64,000 nucleotides of DNA from Streptomyces sp. WP-1. GTDB lineage: Bacteria; Actinomycetota; Actinomycetes; Streptomycetales; Streptomycetaceae. Position numbers and translations under genes: made by a program. The stretch lies in NCBI RefSeq assembly GCF_030450125.1, contig NZ_CP123923.1:2914001-2978000 (forward strand), read 5' to 3'. The notes under the pieces are model-generated. The model had not been told where the DNA came from. It saw nothing but the letters and a program-made list of their open reading frames with translations, and made no database searches. Shown here piece after piece: positions 1-8,645 of the stretch. The stretch's first letter is position 1; each line of letters begins with the position of its first letter.

Positions 1-13
1 GAGCGGCGCGGGG

Positions 14-241
14 TCAGTGCAGCCGGGGCACGAGCAGGTAGATGCCGTAGCCCACCACCACGGCGCAGGCCAGGAAGCACAGTCCCGCCTGGGCGCGGGC
101 CAGGGCGGTGGCGGGGCCGGTGCGGCGGTCGGCGGCGCGGGAGAGGCCGAGGACGCCGAGGGTGAAGACGACGACCACGGCGACGGTGGCGCCGAGGCTG
201 ACCGCGGCGACCCGGGCGAGGGCGGACCAGTCGATGTGCAT
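14..241 (-). CDS. small two-helix membrane protein next to PiT transporter
   Basis: The product is 75 residues with two hydrophobic stretches (about 12-35 and 50-70) separated by a charged Arg-rich loop (SRAADRRTG), so it is probably a two-pass membrane protein. The ATG is preceded by GGGAG at good spacing. It begins 16 nt after the stop of the phosphate transporter on the same strand, which suggests an operon and an accessory role beside that transporter. I recognise no named domain. Function is unknown; the transporter link is inferred from position only. Confidence 0.75.
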   Translation of the reverse strand: MHIDWSALARVAAVSLGATVAVVVVFTLGVLGLSRAADRRTGPATALARAQAGLCFLACAVVVGYGIYLLVPRLH

Positions 242-257
242 GGCGGACTCCCGGGTT

Positions 258-1412
258 TCAGACGGCCGAGCCGATGTCGGTGGGGGTCTGGGAGCGGAGG
301 GTGACCTCGTGGTGGTCGTTGACGTTGTCGGCGTGCACCGGGTTGCGGCGGGAGAGGACGACGACGCCGAGGGCGAGCGCCATCGCCACCAGGGCGACGA
401 CGACGGTGCCGATGGTGCCGCCGTGCTTGACCACGCTCGCCGCGAGGCCGCCGACCAGCGCGGCGAACGGCAGGGTGATCAGCCAGGCCAGCGCCATCCG
501 CCCGGCCACGCCCCAGCGGACCTCCGCGAGCCGGCGGCCGAGGCCCGCGCCGAGGATGCTGCCGGAGGCGACCTGGGTGGTGGACAGGGCGAAGCCGAGG
601 TGGGCGGAGGTGAGGATCACCGCGGTGGAGGCCGTCTCGGCGGCGAAGCCCTGCGGTGACTGGATCTCCGTCAGGCCCTTGCCCATGGTGCGGATGATCC
701 GCCAGCCGCCCAGATAGGTGCCGAGGCCGATCGCGAGGCCCGCGGAGCCGATCACCCAGACCGGCGGCCCCGCGTCATGGCCGAGCGCGCCCGCGGAGAT
801 CAGGGTCAGCGTGATCACGCCCATGGTCTTCTGCGCGTCGTTGGTGCCGTGCGCGAGGGAGACCAGGGAGGCGGAGGCGATCTGGCCGAGCCGGAAACCC
901 TTGGTCACCCGGTCCTGGCGGGCGCGGGCGGAGAGCAGATAGGCGAGGTAGGTGGCGGCGCAGGCGGCCGCGCCGGCCACCAGCGGGGAGGCGACGGCGG
1001 GCAGCAGCACCTTGTCGAGCACCTGGTCGAAGTGCACGCCCTTGGACCCCGCGCCGACCCAGACCGCGCCGATCAGCCCCCCGAACAGGGCGTGCGAGGA
1101 ACTGGAGGGCAGTCCGGCCAGCCAGGTCGCCAGGTTCCACAGGATCGCCCCGACCAGCCCGGCGAAGATCATCGCGGGGGTGACCAGGGCGTCGTCCACG
1201 ATGCCCCCGGAGATCGTCCGGGCCACCTCGGTGGACAGGAACGCGCCCGCGATATTGAGGACACCGCTGATCAGGACCGCGATTCTGGGCCGGAGCGCGC
1301 CGGTGGCGATCGAGGTGGCCATCGCGTTCGCGGTGTCATGGAACCCGTTCGTGAAGTCGAAGGCCAGCGCCGTCACGATGACGACCGCCACGAGCAACGT
1401 GATGTGGTCCAT
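258..1412 (-). CDS. PiT-family inorganic phosphate transporter
   Basis: This 384-residue multi-pass membrane protein should import inorganic phosphate by cation symport (low-affinity Pit family). The two family repeats are visible: FDFTNGFHDTANAMATSIAT near the N-terminus and SLAHGTNDAQKTMGVI in the second half, both carrying the characteristic N-D/H-A signature. About ten hydrophobic segments fill the rest. I chose the ATG giving MDHITLL because family members begin this way; a TTG four codons upstream (1424) is also open, and the GGAG between them sits very close to the ATG. The small membrane gene 14-241 follows in the same operon. No Pho box was recognised upstream. Confidence 0.9.
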   Translation of the reverse strand: MDHITLLVAVVIVTALAFDFTNGFHDTANAMATSIATGALRPRIAVLISGVLNIAGAFLSTEVARTISGGIVDDALVTPAMIFAGLVGAILWNLATWLAGLPSSSSHALFGGLIGAVWVGAGSKGVHFDQVLDKVLLPAVASPLVAGAAACAATYLAYLLSARARQDRVTKGFRLGQIASASLVSLAHGTNDAQKTMGVITLTLISAGALGHDAGPPVWVIGSAGLAIGLGTYLGGWRIIRTMGKGLTEIQSPQGFAAETASTAVILTSAHLGFALSTTQVASGSILGAGLGRRLAEVRWGVAGRMALAWLITLPFAALVGGLAASVVKHGGTIGTVVVALVAMALALGVVVLSRRNPVHADNVNDHHEVTLRSQTPTDIGSAV

Positions 1413-1555
1413 GTCTCCAGCCAACCAAGACCCGGCCGATTCCGCGCGAACTGGGAGCGAAGGCCCGGGAATGCTCAGGAGGAGACGGGGTGCAAAGGCC
1501 GCGGCGGGCCGGTGGTCCGGGCCCGGTGCCGGTGGGCTGTGCCAAGCTGGTGGGC

Positions 1556-1954
1556 GTGAGTCTGGAGGATCTGCGGCGGCTGCGGCGGGTACGGGACCGG
1601 ATGGACCGTGAGTACGCCGAGCCGCTCGACATGAGCGAGCTGGCGCGCGGCGCCCTGATGTCCCCGGGCCATTTCCAGCGCAGCTTCCGCAAGGCGTTCG
1701 GGGAGACGCCGTACAGCTATCTCATGACCCGCCGCATCGAGCGGGCCAAGGCGCTGCTGCGCCGGGGCGACCTCACGGTGACCGAGGTGTGCCTGGCCGT
1801 GGGGTGCACGTCGCTGGGGTCCTTCAGCTCCCGTTTCACCGAGCTGGTCGGCCGGACCCCGAGCGCCTACCGCGCCGCCTCCCACGAGCCGGCCGCGGTG
1901 ATCCCCTCCTGCGTGGCCCGCACCTTCACCCGGCCCCGCCGCCACCCCTGCTGA
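1556..1954 (+). CDS. AraC-family helix-turn-helix regulator
   Basis: This 132-residue protein consists almost entirely of an AraC/XylS DNA-binding domain: first HTH around MSELARGALMSPGHFQRSF, second around TVTEVCLAVGCTSLGSFSSR, ending in the usual F-x-x-x-G-x-x-P-S-x-Y motif (FTELVGRTPSAYR). No effector domain precedes it. The GTG start was chosen because it directly precedes the conserved SLEDLRRLRRV helix; the upstream extension is low-complexity. The VOC-family gene begins about 60 nt downstream in the same direction. Pairs of a short AraC regulator and a glyoxalase-like gene are common in Streptomyces, so it may control that neighbour (inference). Confidence 0.88.
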   Translation: MSLEDLRRLRRVRDRMDREYAEPLDMSELARGALMSPGHFQRSFRKAFGETPYSYLMTRRIERAKALLRRGDLTVTEVCLAVGCTSLGSFSSRFTELVGRTPSAYRAASHEPAAVIPSCVARTFTRPRRHPC

Positions 1955-2017
1955 TCTTCCCCGGCGCTTTCCCCGGGGCCGCGCGCGCCCGCGTCCCGAC
2001 CGGCTTAGCGTGAACGC

Positions 2018-2434
2018 ATGGACGTACGACTCGCGCAGTGCTTCATCGCCGTGGACGACCACGACAAGGCCCTCGCCTTCTACCGCGACATCCTCGGCCT
2101 GGAGGTCCGCAACGACGTGGGCTTCGAGGGGATGCGATGGGTGACCGTCGGCTCGCCGCACCAGCCGGACGTGGAGATCGTGCTGGAGCCGCCGGGCGCC
2201 AACCCGGACGCCTCCCCCGCCGACCGGCAGGCGATGGCCGAACTGCTCGCCAAGGGCATGCTGCGCGGGGTCATCCTGGCCACCGACGACTGCGACGCGC
2301 TGTGGCAGCGGCTGCGCGAGTCCGGCGCCGACGTCCTCCAGGAGCCGACCGATCAGCCGTGGGGCGTCCGCGACTGCGCCTTCCGCGATCCGGCGGGCAA
2401 TCTGCTGCGCTGCTTCCAGCGCCCGGCGGCCTGA
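2018..2434 (+). CDS. VOC-family (glyoxalase/bleomycin-resistance-like) protein
   Basis: The 138-residue protein has the vicinal-oxygen-chelate pattern: an N-terminal beta-alpha-beta unit with FIAVDDHDKALAFYRDILG, and a C-terminal repeat ending in the typical FRDPAGNLLRCFQ. Such proteins bind a divalent metal and act as dioxygenases, isomerases or antibiotic-binding proteins; the substrate cannot be read from sequence. The ATG lies six bases after a -10-like TAGCGT (2006-2011) with no Shine-Dalgarno sequence, so the mRNA may be leaderless. It follows the AraC-type gene. Confidence 0.88.
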   Translation: MDVRLAQCFIAVDDHDKALAFYRDILGLEVRNDVGFEGMRWVTVGSPHQPDVEIVLEPPGANPDASPADRQAMAELLAKGMLRGVILATDDCDALWQRLRESGADVLQEPTDQPWGVRDCAFRDPAGNLLRCFQRPAA

Positions 2435-2476
2435 ACTCCCCTACGGAACGTGAACTCCCCTACGGCACCCGGCACT

Positions 2477-2809
2477 TCACCTCCAGGGCTCCACATCCAC
2501 CACGGCGCTCACCGGCAACGGGCCGTACAAGTGCGGGAATTCCTCGCCGCCCGGCTCCACCGGCTCGTACTTCAGCGGCGCGTCCAGCAGCGCCGGGTCC
2601 ACGACCAGGACCACCAGTTCGTCCGGGCCGTCGTACGCGCCGTACAGGAACGCGGCGACGGTCGGGAGCTGTGCGCGGGAGGAGAAGTGGATGAAGCCCA
2701 CCTGGTCGAGGGTGCGGCCCCGGGTCGACACCTCGTAGGTGCCGCGCTCGCGGGCCGCCTCCCACAGGGAGCGCTCGGTGATGTGGACGATGCGGGACGG
2801 GTTCGGCAT
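2477..2809 (-). CDS. DUF952 family protein
   Basis: The 110-residue protein starts MPNPSRIVHITERSLWEAA and contains VGFIHFSSRAQLPTVA and EFPHLYGPLPVSAVVDVEPW, which together match the DUF952 family (small soluble proteins, fold related to ADP-ribosyl-transferase-like/RES proteins). The IHFS and FPHLYGPL motifs are the conserved core. No biochemical role is established. The ATG is preceded at six bases by TACCGT on the coding strand (2816-2821), a leaderless arrangement. It lies 160 nt downstream of the prenyltransferase gene on the same strand but probably has its own promoter. Confidence 0.85.
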   Translation of the reverse strand: MPNPSRIVHITERSLWEAARERGTYEVSTRGRTLDQVGFIHFSSRAQLPTVAAFLYGAYDGPDELVVLVVDPALLDAPLKYEPVEPGGEEFPHLYGPLPVSAVVDVEPWR

Positions 2810-2968
2810 GGCTCCACGGTAGACGGCGGGCCCCGTGAACTGTGGGGTTTCACGGGACCCGGCCGACCGGAGCCCCCGGGGGCACCGTGCGGGGTCAGGA
2901 GCCGCACGGGCCCGGGGACTCCGGGTCTTCGGGGCCGCCGGACGGACCGGCGGCACGGACCGCGTCGC

Positions 2969-4105
2969 TCAGCTGCTGCGCCGGGTCACGAACTCGGCGA
3001 GGGCGAGCAGGCCGCCCGCCGCCTCCGGGTCCGGGATCGCCCGGGCCAGCTCCTGCATCGCGCGGGCCATCCGGTCGGCCGCCTCCGCCTGCGCCCAGTC
3101 CCGGCCGCCGGCCCGCTCCACGGCCAGCGCGGTGCGCGCTATGCCCTCGCTGTCCCCGGAGATGTACGGCTTTCCGTACAGCGCGGCGAGTTCGGCCGCC
3201 GCCGGGGTGCCGGAGACGAGCGCCGCCACCACCGGCAGGGACTTCTTGCGCGCCGCGAGATCGGCGCCGGCCGGCTTGCCGGTCCGCAGCGGCTCGCCCC
3301 ATATCCCGATGACATCGTCGATCAGCTGGAAGGCGAGCCCCGCCTGCCGGCCGAAGCCGTCCAGCGCGGCCACCTCCTCGGGCCCCGCGCCCGCGTACAG
3401 CGCGCCGAGGGCGCAGGCGCAGCCCAGCAGGGCTCCCGTCTTCGCCTCGGCCATGGCGAGCACCTCGTCCAGCGTGACCTCGCCCGGAGCGCGGTGCTCC
3501 AGGTCGGTGTCCGTGTGCTGGCCGGCGCACAGCTCCATCACGCAGTCCGCGAGCCGGGCGGCGGCCAGAGCGGCGGCCGGGTGCGGGTCCTCGGCCAGCA
3601 GGCGCAGCGCGAGCGCCTGGAGCGCGTCCCCGGCGAGGATGGCGTCGGCGTCCCCGAACACGGTCCAGGCCGTGGGCCGGTGCCTGCGGGTGGGGTCCCG
3701 GTCCATCACATCGTCGTGCAGCAGTGTGAAGTTGTGGACCAGCTCCACCGCCGCCGCGGCCGGGACGGCGGCCGCCCGGGCCGCCGGGCCGCCGAGCGCG
3801 GTGGCCGCGGCGAGCACCAGGGCCGGGCGGATCGCCTTGCCCGCGTGGCCCGCGGCCGGGCTGCCGTCCACGTGCTCCCAGCCGAAGTGGTAGCGCGCGA
3901 TCCGGCGCATGGAAGCGGGCAGCGACTCGACGGCGGCACGCATCGCCGGGTCGACCAGGGCCCGGCTCCGCTCCAGCAGCGCCGGCGCCTCCTGGCCGTC
4001 GTGCGGGGCGGGGCCGGTGTCACCGGTCCCCCGCCGTCCCTCCGGTGTGCCGGGGTACGGCACACCGGAGGGACGTTGTTCGGTCTCCGTCATGGACTCG
4101 GCCAT
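2969..4105 (-). CDS. polyprenyl synthetase, probable family 2 encapsulin cargo
   Basis: This 378-residue trans-isoprenyl diphosphate synthase should condense IPP with allylic diphosphates. The first Asp-rich motif is DDVMD (about 131-135) followed by RRHRPT; the second is the shortened DDVIGIWG (about 263-270). Phe five residues before the first motif would favour a short (C15-C20) product, by analogy. The first ~45 residues are Pro/Gly-rich and apparently disordered (RPSGVPYPGTPEGRRG), as expected for the cargo-loading extension of encapsulated prenyltransferases. It lies 112 nt downstream of the encapsulin shell gene on the same strand. The ATG was chosen so that the tail is kept (MAESMTETEQ). 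Encapsulation is inferred from context and the tail. Confidence 0.88.
   Translation of the reverse strand: MAESMTETEQRPSGVPYPGTPEGRRGTGDTGPAPHDGQEAPALLERSRALVDPAMRAAVESLPASMRRIARYHFGWEHVDGSPAAGHAGKAIRPALVLAAATALGGPAARAAAVPAAAAVELVHNFTLLHDDVMDRDPTRRHRPTAWTVFGDADAILAGDALQALALRLLAEDPHPAAALAAARLADCVMELCAGQHTDTDLEHRAPGEVTLDEVLAMAEAKTGALLGCACALGALYAGAGPEEVAALDGFGRQAGLAFQLIDDVIGIWGEPLRTGKPAGADLAARKKSLPVVAALVSGTPAAAELAALYGKPYISGDSEGIARTALAVERAGGRDWAQAEAADRMARAMQELARAIPDPEAAGGLLALAEFVTRRSS
4035..4075. repeat. perfect 18-bp inverted repeat inside cargo gene
   Basis: Left arm 4035-4052 and right arm 4058-4075 are exact reverse complements separated by five bases. The palindrome falls in codons 11-24 of the prenyltransferase, so the mRNA would form a very stable hairpin about 30 nt after the start codon. 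It encodes the Pro/Gly segment RPSGVPYPGTPEGR. Confidence 0.9.
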
Positions 4106-4217
4106 GTCTCCCCCTCGCCAGGTCCGCGGGCCTCGGCGGATCCTGCCCGGCCGGACGCGTACCCCGAGGATGTACCCGTCCGGGCGGTCGGGGACACGGC
4201 CGCGACGTGCGGAAACG

Positions 4218-5624
4218 TCACCTCCACCGGCCGATCTCGACGTTCTCCAGCACACCGAGCGCGTCGGGCACCAGGACGGCGGCCGAGTAGTAGGCCGTGA
4301 CCAGGTACTTGATGATCGCCTGCTCGTTGATCCCCATGAAGCGGACCGACAGGCTCGGCTCGATCTCGTCCGGGAGGCCGGACTGCCGCAGACCGATGAC
4401 GCCCTGTTCGTCCTCGCCGGTGCGCATCGCGATGATCGAGGTGGTGCGCGCCTCGCTGATCGGGATCTTGCCGCAGGGGAAGATGGGCACCCCGCGCCAG
4501 GTGGGGATGCGGTTGCCGCCCATGTCGATGGTCTCCGGCACCAGACCCCGCTTGTTCAGCTCGCGGCCGAACGCGGCGATCGCGCGCGGGTGGGCGAGGA
4601 ACAGCTTGGTCCCGCGGCGGCGGCTGAGCAGTTCGTCCATGTCGTCCGGGCTCGGGACGCCGTCGTGCGGCTGGATCCGCTGGTCGTACTCGCAGTTGCT
4701 GAGCAGACCGAACTCCGGGTTGTTGATCAGCTCGTGCTCCTGGCGCTCCTTCAGCGCCTCGACCGTGAGCCGCAGCTGCTGCTCGGTCTGGTTCATCGGC
4801 TGGTTGTAGAGGTCGGCCACCCGGGAGTGGACGCGCAGCACGGTCTGGGCGATGCTCAGTTCGTACTCGCGGGGCCGGGCCTCGTAGTCGACGAAGGTGT
4901 GCGGGATGTCGGCCTCGCCGGAGTGGCCCGCGGCCAGGTCGACGGCCTTCTCGCCGTACCTGTTGGTGCGCTGCTCCGGGATCGAGCGCAGCTGGGCCAG
5001 GTGGTTGCGCAGGGACTCGGAGCGCTCGGCGATCTGCTCGAAGTCCTGGCGGCTGAGGATCAGCACGGTGCTGGCGGTGTCCGCGCGGACCGTGTACTCC
5101 CAGATGGCGTCCGGGTCGACCAGCGCCTGGTCGCCGAAGTAGGAGCCGTCGGCGAGGACGCCGAGGACCGAGTCGTCGCCGTAGGGGCCGGTGCCGATCT
5201 TCTCGACGCGGCCGTGGGCGAGCAGATGCACCCCGTCGTTGCGGTTGCCGAAGTCGGCGATGATCTCGCCGGGGGCGAAGTCGCGCTGGCGGCAGCGCCG
5301 GGCCAGCTCGGCCAGCACCTCTTCGTCCTCGTACGACCGCAGGGCCGGGAGTTCGCCGAGTTCGGCCGGGATGACCTCGACCTGGCCCCCGGTCTTGACG
5401 AAGGTGATGCGGCCGTCGCCGACGGCGTACGTCAGCCGGCGGTTCACCCGGTACGTGCCACCCTGGACGTCCACCCAGGGGAGCGTGCGCAGCAGCCAGC
5501 GGGAGCTGATCTCCTGCATCTGCGGAACGGACTTGGTGGTGGTGGCCAGGTTCCGCGCTGCCGCGGTCCCGAGGGACTGCTGCGGCTTGCCCTGATCCGT
5601 GCGGAGCTCTTCGCCTACCGACAT
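4218..5624 (-). CDS. family 2B encapsulin nanocompartment shell protein
   Basis: The 468-residue protein matches the family 2B encapsulin shells (HK97-fold, SrpI-related). The N-arm [16 protein letters not shown] and [20 protein letters not shown] (residues 17-60) are family hallmarks, as is the C-terminal [20 protein letters not shown] and [20 protein letters not shown]. Between about 95 and 205 sits a cyclic-nucleotide-binding-like insert ([29 protein letters not shown]), the feature defining subtype 2B. It should self-assemble into a protein shell enclosing the product of the adjacent prenyltransferase gene. The start has GGGAGGG nine bases upstream. The insert's phosphate-binding cassette is degenerate (Asp for Glu; no Arg at the usual site), so ligand binding is uncertain. 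Confidence 0.93.
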   Translation of the reverse strand: MSVGEELRTDQGKPQQSLGTAAARNLATTTKSVPQMQEISSRWLLRTLPWVDVQGGTYRVNRRLTYAVGDGRITFVKTGGQVEVIPAELGELPALRSYEDEEVLAELARRCRQRDFAPGEIIADFGNRNDGVHLLAHGRVEKIGTGPYGDDSVLGVLADGSYFGDQALVDPDAIWEYTVRADTASTVLILSRQDFEQIAERSESLRNHLAQLRSIPEQRTNRYGEKAVDLAAGHSGEADIPHTFVDYEARPREYELSIAQTVLRVHSRVADLYNQPMNQTEQQLRLTVEALKERQEHELINNPEFGLLSNCEYDQRIQPHDGVPSPDDMDELLSRRRGTKLFLAHPRAIAAFGRELNKRGLVPETIDMGGNRIPTWRGVPIFPCGKIPISEARTTSIIAMRTGEDEQGVIGLRQSGLPDEIEPSLSVRFMGINEQAIIKYLVTAYYSAAVLVPDALGVLENVEIGRWR

Positions 5625-5816
5625 GTGGAAATGCCCTCCCATGTAATGCACCGGTCGCAACGGGCCGGTCTCGCATCGAGCGTCCCATCACGCACGGTGG
5701 CCACGCCATTACCCGAAAGAGGGGGAATGGATCATCGGACTAGTGGGCAGAAAGGAGGACCGCGAAAAAGGGGCCGTGACCGGGTGCGGATTCGCGAGGT
5801 CGGCGACAATGGCTCC

Positions 5817-6716
5817 GTGACCAGCAGCGATCCTCTCGCCCCCCGCCTTCCCTCGCCCCTTCGGGAGCTCCGGGACGAGCGGTTCGACCGGCACGGGGTC
5901 CGGCTGGTGCTCAAGCGGGACGATCTGATCCATCCGGAGCTGATCGGCAACAAGTGGCGCAAGCTCGTGCCGAACATCGCCGCGGCGGACGGGCGGCCAC
6001 TGGTCACCTTCGGCGGGGCCTACTCCAACCATCTGCGGGCCACCGCGGCCGCCGGACGGCTGCTGGGCATCGCCACCACCGGCGTGGTGCGCGGTCAGGA
6101 ACTGGCCGAGGGGCCGCTCAACCCGTCCCTCGCCCGGTGCGTGGCCGACGGGATGCGGCTGCGCTTCGTCGACAGGTCGGCCTACCGGCGCAAGGCCGAG
6201 CCGGAGACGCTGGCGGCGATCCTGCGCGCGGCCGGCGCCGAGGGGGCGTACGTCGTGCCGGAGGGCGGCAGCAACGCGGCGGCGGTGCGCGGCTGTACGG
6301 CGCTCGGGGCGGAACTGCGCGGGCACGCCGATGTCGTCGCGGTCGCCTGCGGCACCGGCGGCACGCTCGCGGGGCTCGCGGCCGGGCTGGCGCGGAGGCA
6401 GCGCGCGCTCGGCGTGCCGGTCCTCAAGGGCGGCTTCCTGTCGGCCGACGTCGAGGCGCTACAGGAACGTGCCTTCGGGGGCCGTACCGGCGACTGGTCG
6501 CTGGACGACCGCTTCCACTTCGGGGGCTACGCGCGGACCACCCCCGGACTCGACGCGTTCGCCGAGGACTTCGAGCAGCGGCACGGGCTGCCCGTGGAGC
6601 GCCTCTATGTCGCCAAGCTGCTCCACGGACTTGTCGCCCTCGCCGAGGAGGGCACCTTCCCGCGCGGCACGACACTCGCGGCCGTCGTCACCGGCCGGCC
6701 GTTCCCGGAGCCCTAG
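5817..6716 (+). CDS. PLP-dependent ACC deaminase / D-cysteine desulfhydrase family enzyme
   Basis: The 299-residue protein is a fold-type II PLP enzyme: the PLP lysine lies in HPELIGNKWRKL, followed by TFGGAYSNHLRATAAAG (Asn/Ser contacting PLP) and the phosphate-binding ACGTGGTLAGLAAG. The family includes ACC deaminase and D-cysteine desulfhydrase; I cannot separate these from sequence alone, and most actinobacterial members are annotated generically. The GTG was chosen because it directly precedes the conserved N-terminus and lies six bases after a -10-like GACAAT (5805-5810), consistent with a leaderless mRNA. It is divergent from the encapsulin gene and ends 12 nt from the convergent antiporter gene. 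Confidence 0.85.
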   Translation: MTSSDPLAPRLPSPLRELRDERFDRHGVRLVLKRDDLIHPELIGNKWRKLVPNIAAADGRPLVTFGGAYSNHLRATAAAGRLLGIATTGVVRGQELAEGPLNPSLARCVADGMRLRFVDRSAYRRKAEPETLAAILRAAGAEGAYVVPEGGSNAAAVRGCTALGAELRGHADVVAVACGTGGTLAGLAAGLARRQRALGVPVLKGGFLSADVEALQERAFGGRTGDWSLDDRFHFGGYARTTPGLDAFAEDFEQRHGLPVERLYVAKLLHGLVALAEEGTFPRGTTLAAVVTGRPFPEP

Positions 6717-6727
6717 CGGCCGGCGGG

Positions 6728-8323
6728 CTACGCCGCCTCCCGGTACGCCGCCGCCTCCTCCAGGTCCAGGTGCCGCAGCAGGGCGCGCAGCATCTCGTCG
6801 TCGATGTAGCGGTGGTCGCGCAGCCGTACGAAGACCTCGCGCTCGGCGCTGATCATGGCACGGGACAGCCGGCGGTAGGTGTCGTCCACGGACTCGCCGG
6901 TGACGGGGTTCGCCTGGCCGAGGCGTTCCCAGACGGCGTTGCGGCGGCGCTCCAGGACGTCGTGGAGGCGGTCGGCGAGCGGCGGCGGCAGCGCGTTGCG
7001 CTCGTCGGCGAGGAGTTCCTCCAGGCGGCGTTCCGCGGCCAGGGACGCCTGCGCCTGGGCGTTGGCCTCGGCCAGCGTCTCGGCCTGGCGGTCGCGGCCG
7101 GGGAACTTCATCAGGCGGATCAGCGGGGCGAGGGTGAGGCCCTGGACGACCAGGGTGCCGATGACCGTGGTGAAGGTCAGGAAGAGGATCAGGTTGCGCT
7201 GCGGGAAGGGCGCGCCGCCCCGCACCGTCTCCGGGATGGAGAAGGCGATGGCCAGGGAGACCACGCCCCGCATCGCCGCCCAGGAGACCACGACCGGCGC
7301 CCGCCAGGTGGGGTCCTCCTCGCGCTCCCGGATGCGCCGGGACAGCACGCGCGGCAGGAAGGTCGCCGGGAACGTCCAGACGAACCGGGCGGCCACGACG
7401 ACCAGGAAGACGGCGATCGCGTACCAGGCCGCGTCGGCCCCGTGGTAGGCCGCGAGGCCCTTGAGGATGGGCGGCAGCTGGAGGCCGATCAGCGCGAACA
7501 CGGCCGACTCCAGCACGAAGGCGACCATCTTCCACACGGCCTCCTCCTGGAGCCTCGTCGCGAAGTCGACCTCCCAGGCGCGGTGGCCGAGATAGACGGC
7601 GACCACGACGACGGCGAGCACCCCGGAGGCGTGCAGCTGCTCGGCGACCCCGTAGGCGACGAACGGGATCAGCAGCGAGAGGGTGTTCTGGAGCAGCGCC
7701 TCGGTCAGACGGGTGCGCAGCCAGTGGATCGGCACCATGAGCACCAGGCCGACGAGCACGCCGCCGACCGCCGCGCGCAGGAACTCCTCGATGCCGCCGC
7801 CCCAGGTGGAGCCCGCGCCGACGGCGGCGGCGACGGCCACCTTGTAGGCGGTGATCGCGGTCGCGTCGTTCAGCAGGGACTCGCCCTGGAGGATCGTGGT
7901 GATCCGGGACGGCAGCCCGACCCGGCGGGCGATCGCGGCGGCCGCGACCGCGTCCGTGGGCGCCACCACCGCGCCGAGCACCAGCGCGGCGGGCAGCGGC
8001 AGCCCCGGTACGACGAGATAGGCGGCCCAGCCGACGGCGAAGGTCGCGAAGAGCACGTACCCGACGGACAGCAGCCCCACCGGGCGCATCTGGGCCCGCA
8101 GGTCCAGGTAGGAGCTCTCGGTGCCCTCCTTGTAGAGCAGTGGGGGCAGCACCAGGGGCAGGACGACGTCGGGTTCGAGGGTGTAGTCGGGGACGCCGGG
8201 CACGTACGACACCACCAGGCCCGCCGCGACCAGCAGCAGCGGTGCGGGCACCGGGGTGCGCCGGGCGATCCCGGCGACCGCGGCACTGCCCGCGACCAGC
8301 AACAGCAGGGGCATCACGTCCAT
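6728..8323 (-). CDS. Na+/H+ antiporter (CPA1 family)
   Basis: The 531-residue protein has about twelve membrane segments and the CPA1 core: APTDAVAAAAIARRVGLPSR and GESLLNDATAITAYKVA, the latter carrying the conserved Asn-Asp ion-binding pair, then WAAMRGVVSLAIAFSIP. A long soluble tail (about 410-531) is rich in Arg/Glu helices and probably regulatory. It should exchange protons for sodium or potassium at the plasma membrane. The ATG giving MDVMPLLLLVAG begins the first membrane helix directly; upstream residues are non-conserved. Only 61 bp separate it from the divergent zinc-finger gene, so the two promoters overlap. Confidence 0.92.
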   Translation of the reverse strand: MDVMPLLLLVAGSAAVAGIARRTPVPAPLLLVAAGLVVSYVPGVPDYTLEPDVVLPLVLPPLLYKEGTESSYLDLRAQMRPVGLLSVGYVLFATFAVGWAAYLVVPGLPLPAALVLGAVVAPTDAVAAAAIARRVGLPSRITTILQGESLLNDATAITAYKVAVAAAVGAGSTWGGGIEEFLRAAVGGVLVGLVLMVPIHWLRTRLTEALLQNTLSLLIPFVAYGVAEQLHASGVLAVVVVAVYLGHRAWEVDFATRLQEEAVWKMVAFVLESAVFALIGLQLPPILKGLAAYHGADAAWYAIAVFLVVVAARFVWTFPATFLPRVLSRRIREREEDPTWRAPVVVSWAAMRGVVSLAIAFSIPETVRGGAPFPQRNLILFLTFTTVIGTLVVQGLTLAPLIRLMKFPGRDRQAETLAEANAQAQASLAAERRLEELLADERNALPPPLADRLHDVLERRRNAVWERLGQANPVTGESVDDTYRRLSRAMISAEREVFVRLRDHRYIDDEMLRALLRHLDLEEAAAYREAA

Positions 8324-8384
8324 GCTTCTCGCCCACCCTCGTTTTCCGCGCGGCCACCCGCACACCCGTCGTAATCTGGCAATC

Positions 8385-8645
8385 ATGAAACAGTGCACGC
8401 ACGCCGACGCGCTGCCACAGCCGGAACCCGAGCCGCGCTCCGCGACCTGTCCGGAGTGTCTGGCGAGCGGGACGCACCCGGTGCAGCTGCGGCTCTGCCT
8501 GTCCTGTGGCCATGTCGGCTGCTGCGACTCCTCACCGGGCCGGCACGCCACCGGGCATCACGAGCGGACCGGGCATCCGGTGATGCGGACGTTCGAACCG
8601 GGCGAGGACTGGCGGTGGTGCTTCGTGGACCACGTACTCGTCTGA
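8385..8645 (+). CDS. UBP-type zinc finger protein
   Basis: The 86-residue protein is essentially one ZnF-UBP domain: Cys/His ligands in ATCPECLASG, LRLCLSCGHVGCCDSSPGRH and the HHERTGHPVM segment. In eukaryotes this fold binds ubiquitin C-termini; bacteria lack ubiquitin, so the ligand here is unknown. The ATG lies seven bases after TAATCT (8372-8377) with no Shine-Dalgarno sequence, suggesting a leaderless transcript. The gene is divergent from the antiporter with a 61-bp shared promoter. Its stop codon lies inside the first copy of a 32-bp tandem duplication. Confidence 0.85.
   Translation: MKQCTHADALPQPEPEPRSATCPECLASGTHPVQLRLCLSCGHVGCCDSSPGRHATGHHERTGHPVMRTFEPGEDWRWCFVDHVLV

Noticed and set aside
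3909..5816. N-terminal part of a 935-codon plus-strand frame fused to the PLP enzyme
   Set aside because: It runs antisense through the prenyltransferase and encapsulin genes and has no recognisable domain; only the part from 5817 is a real protein.
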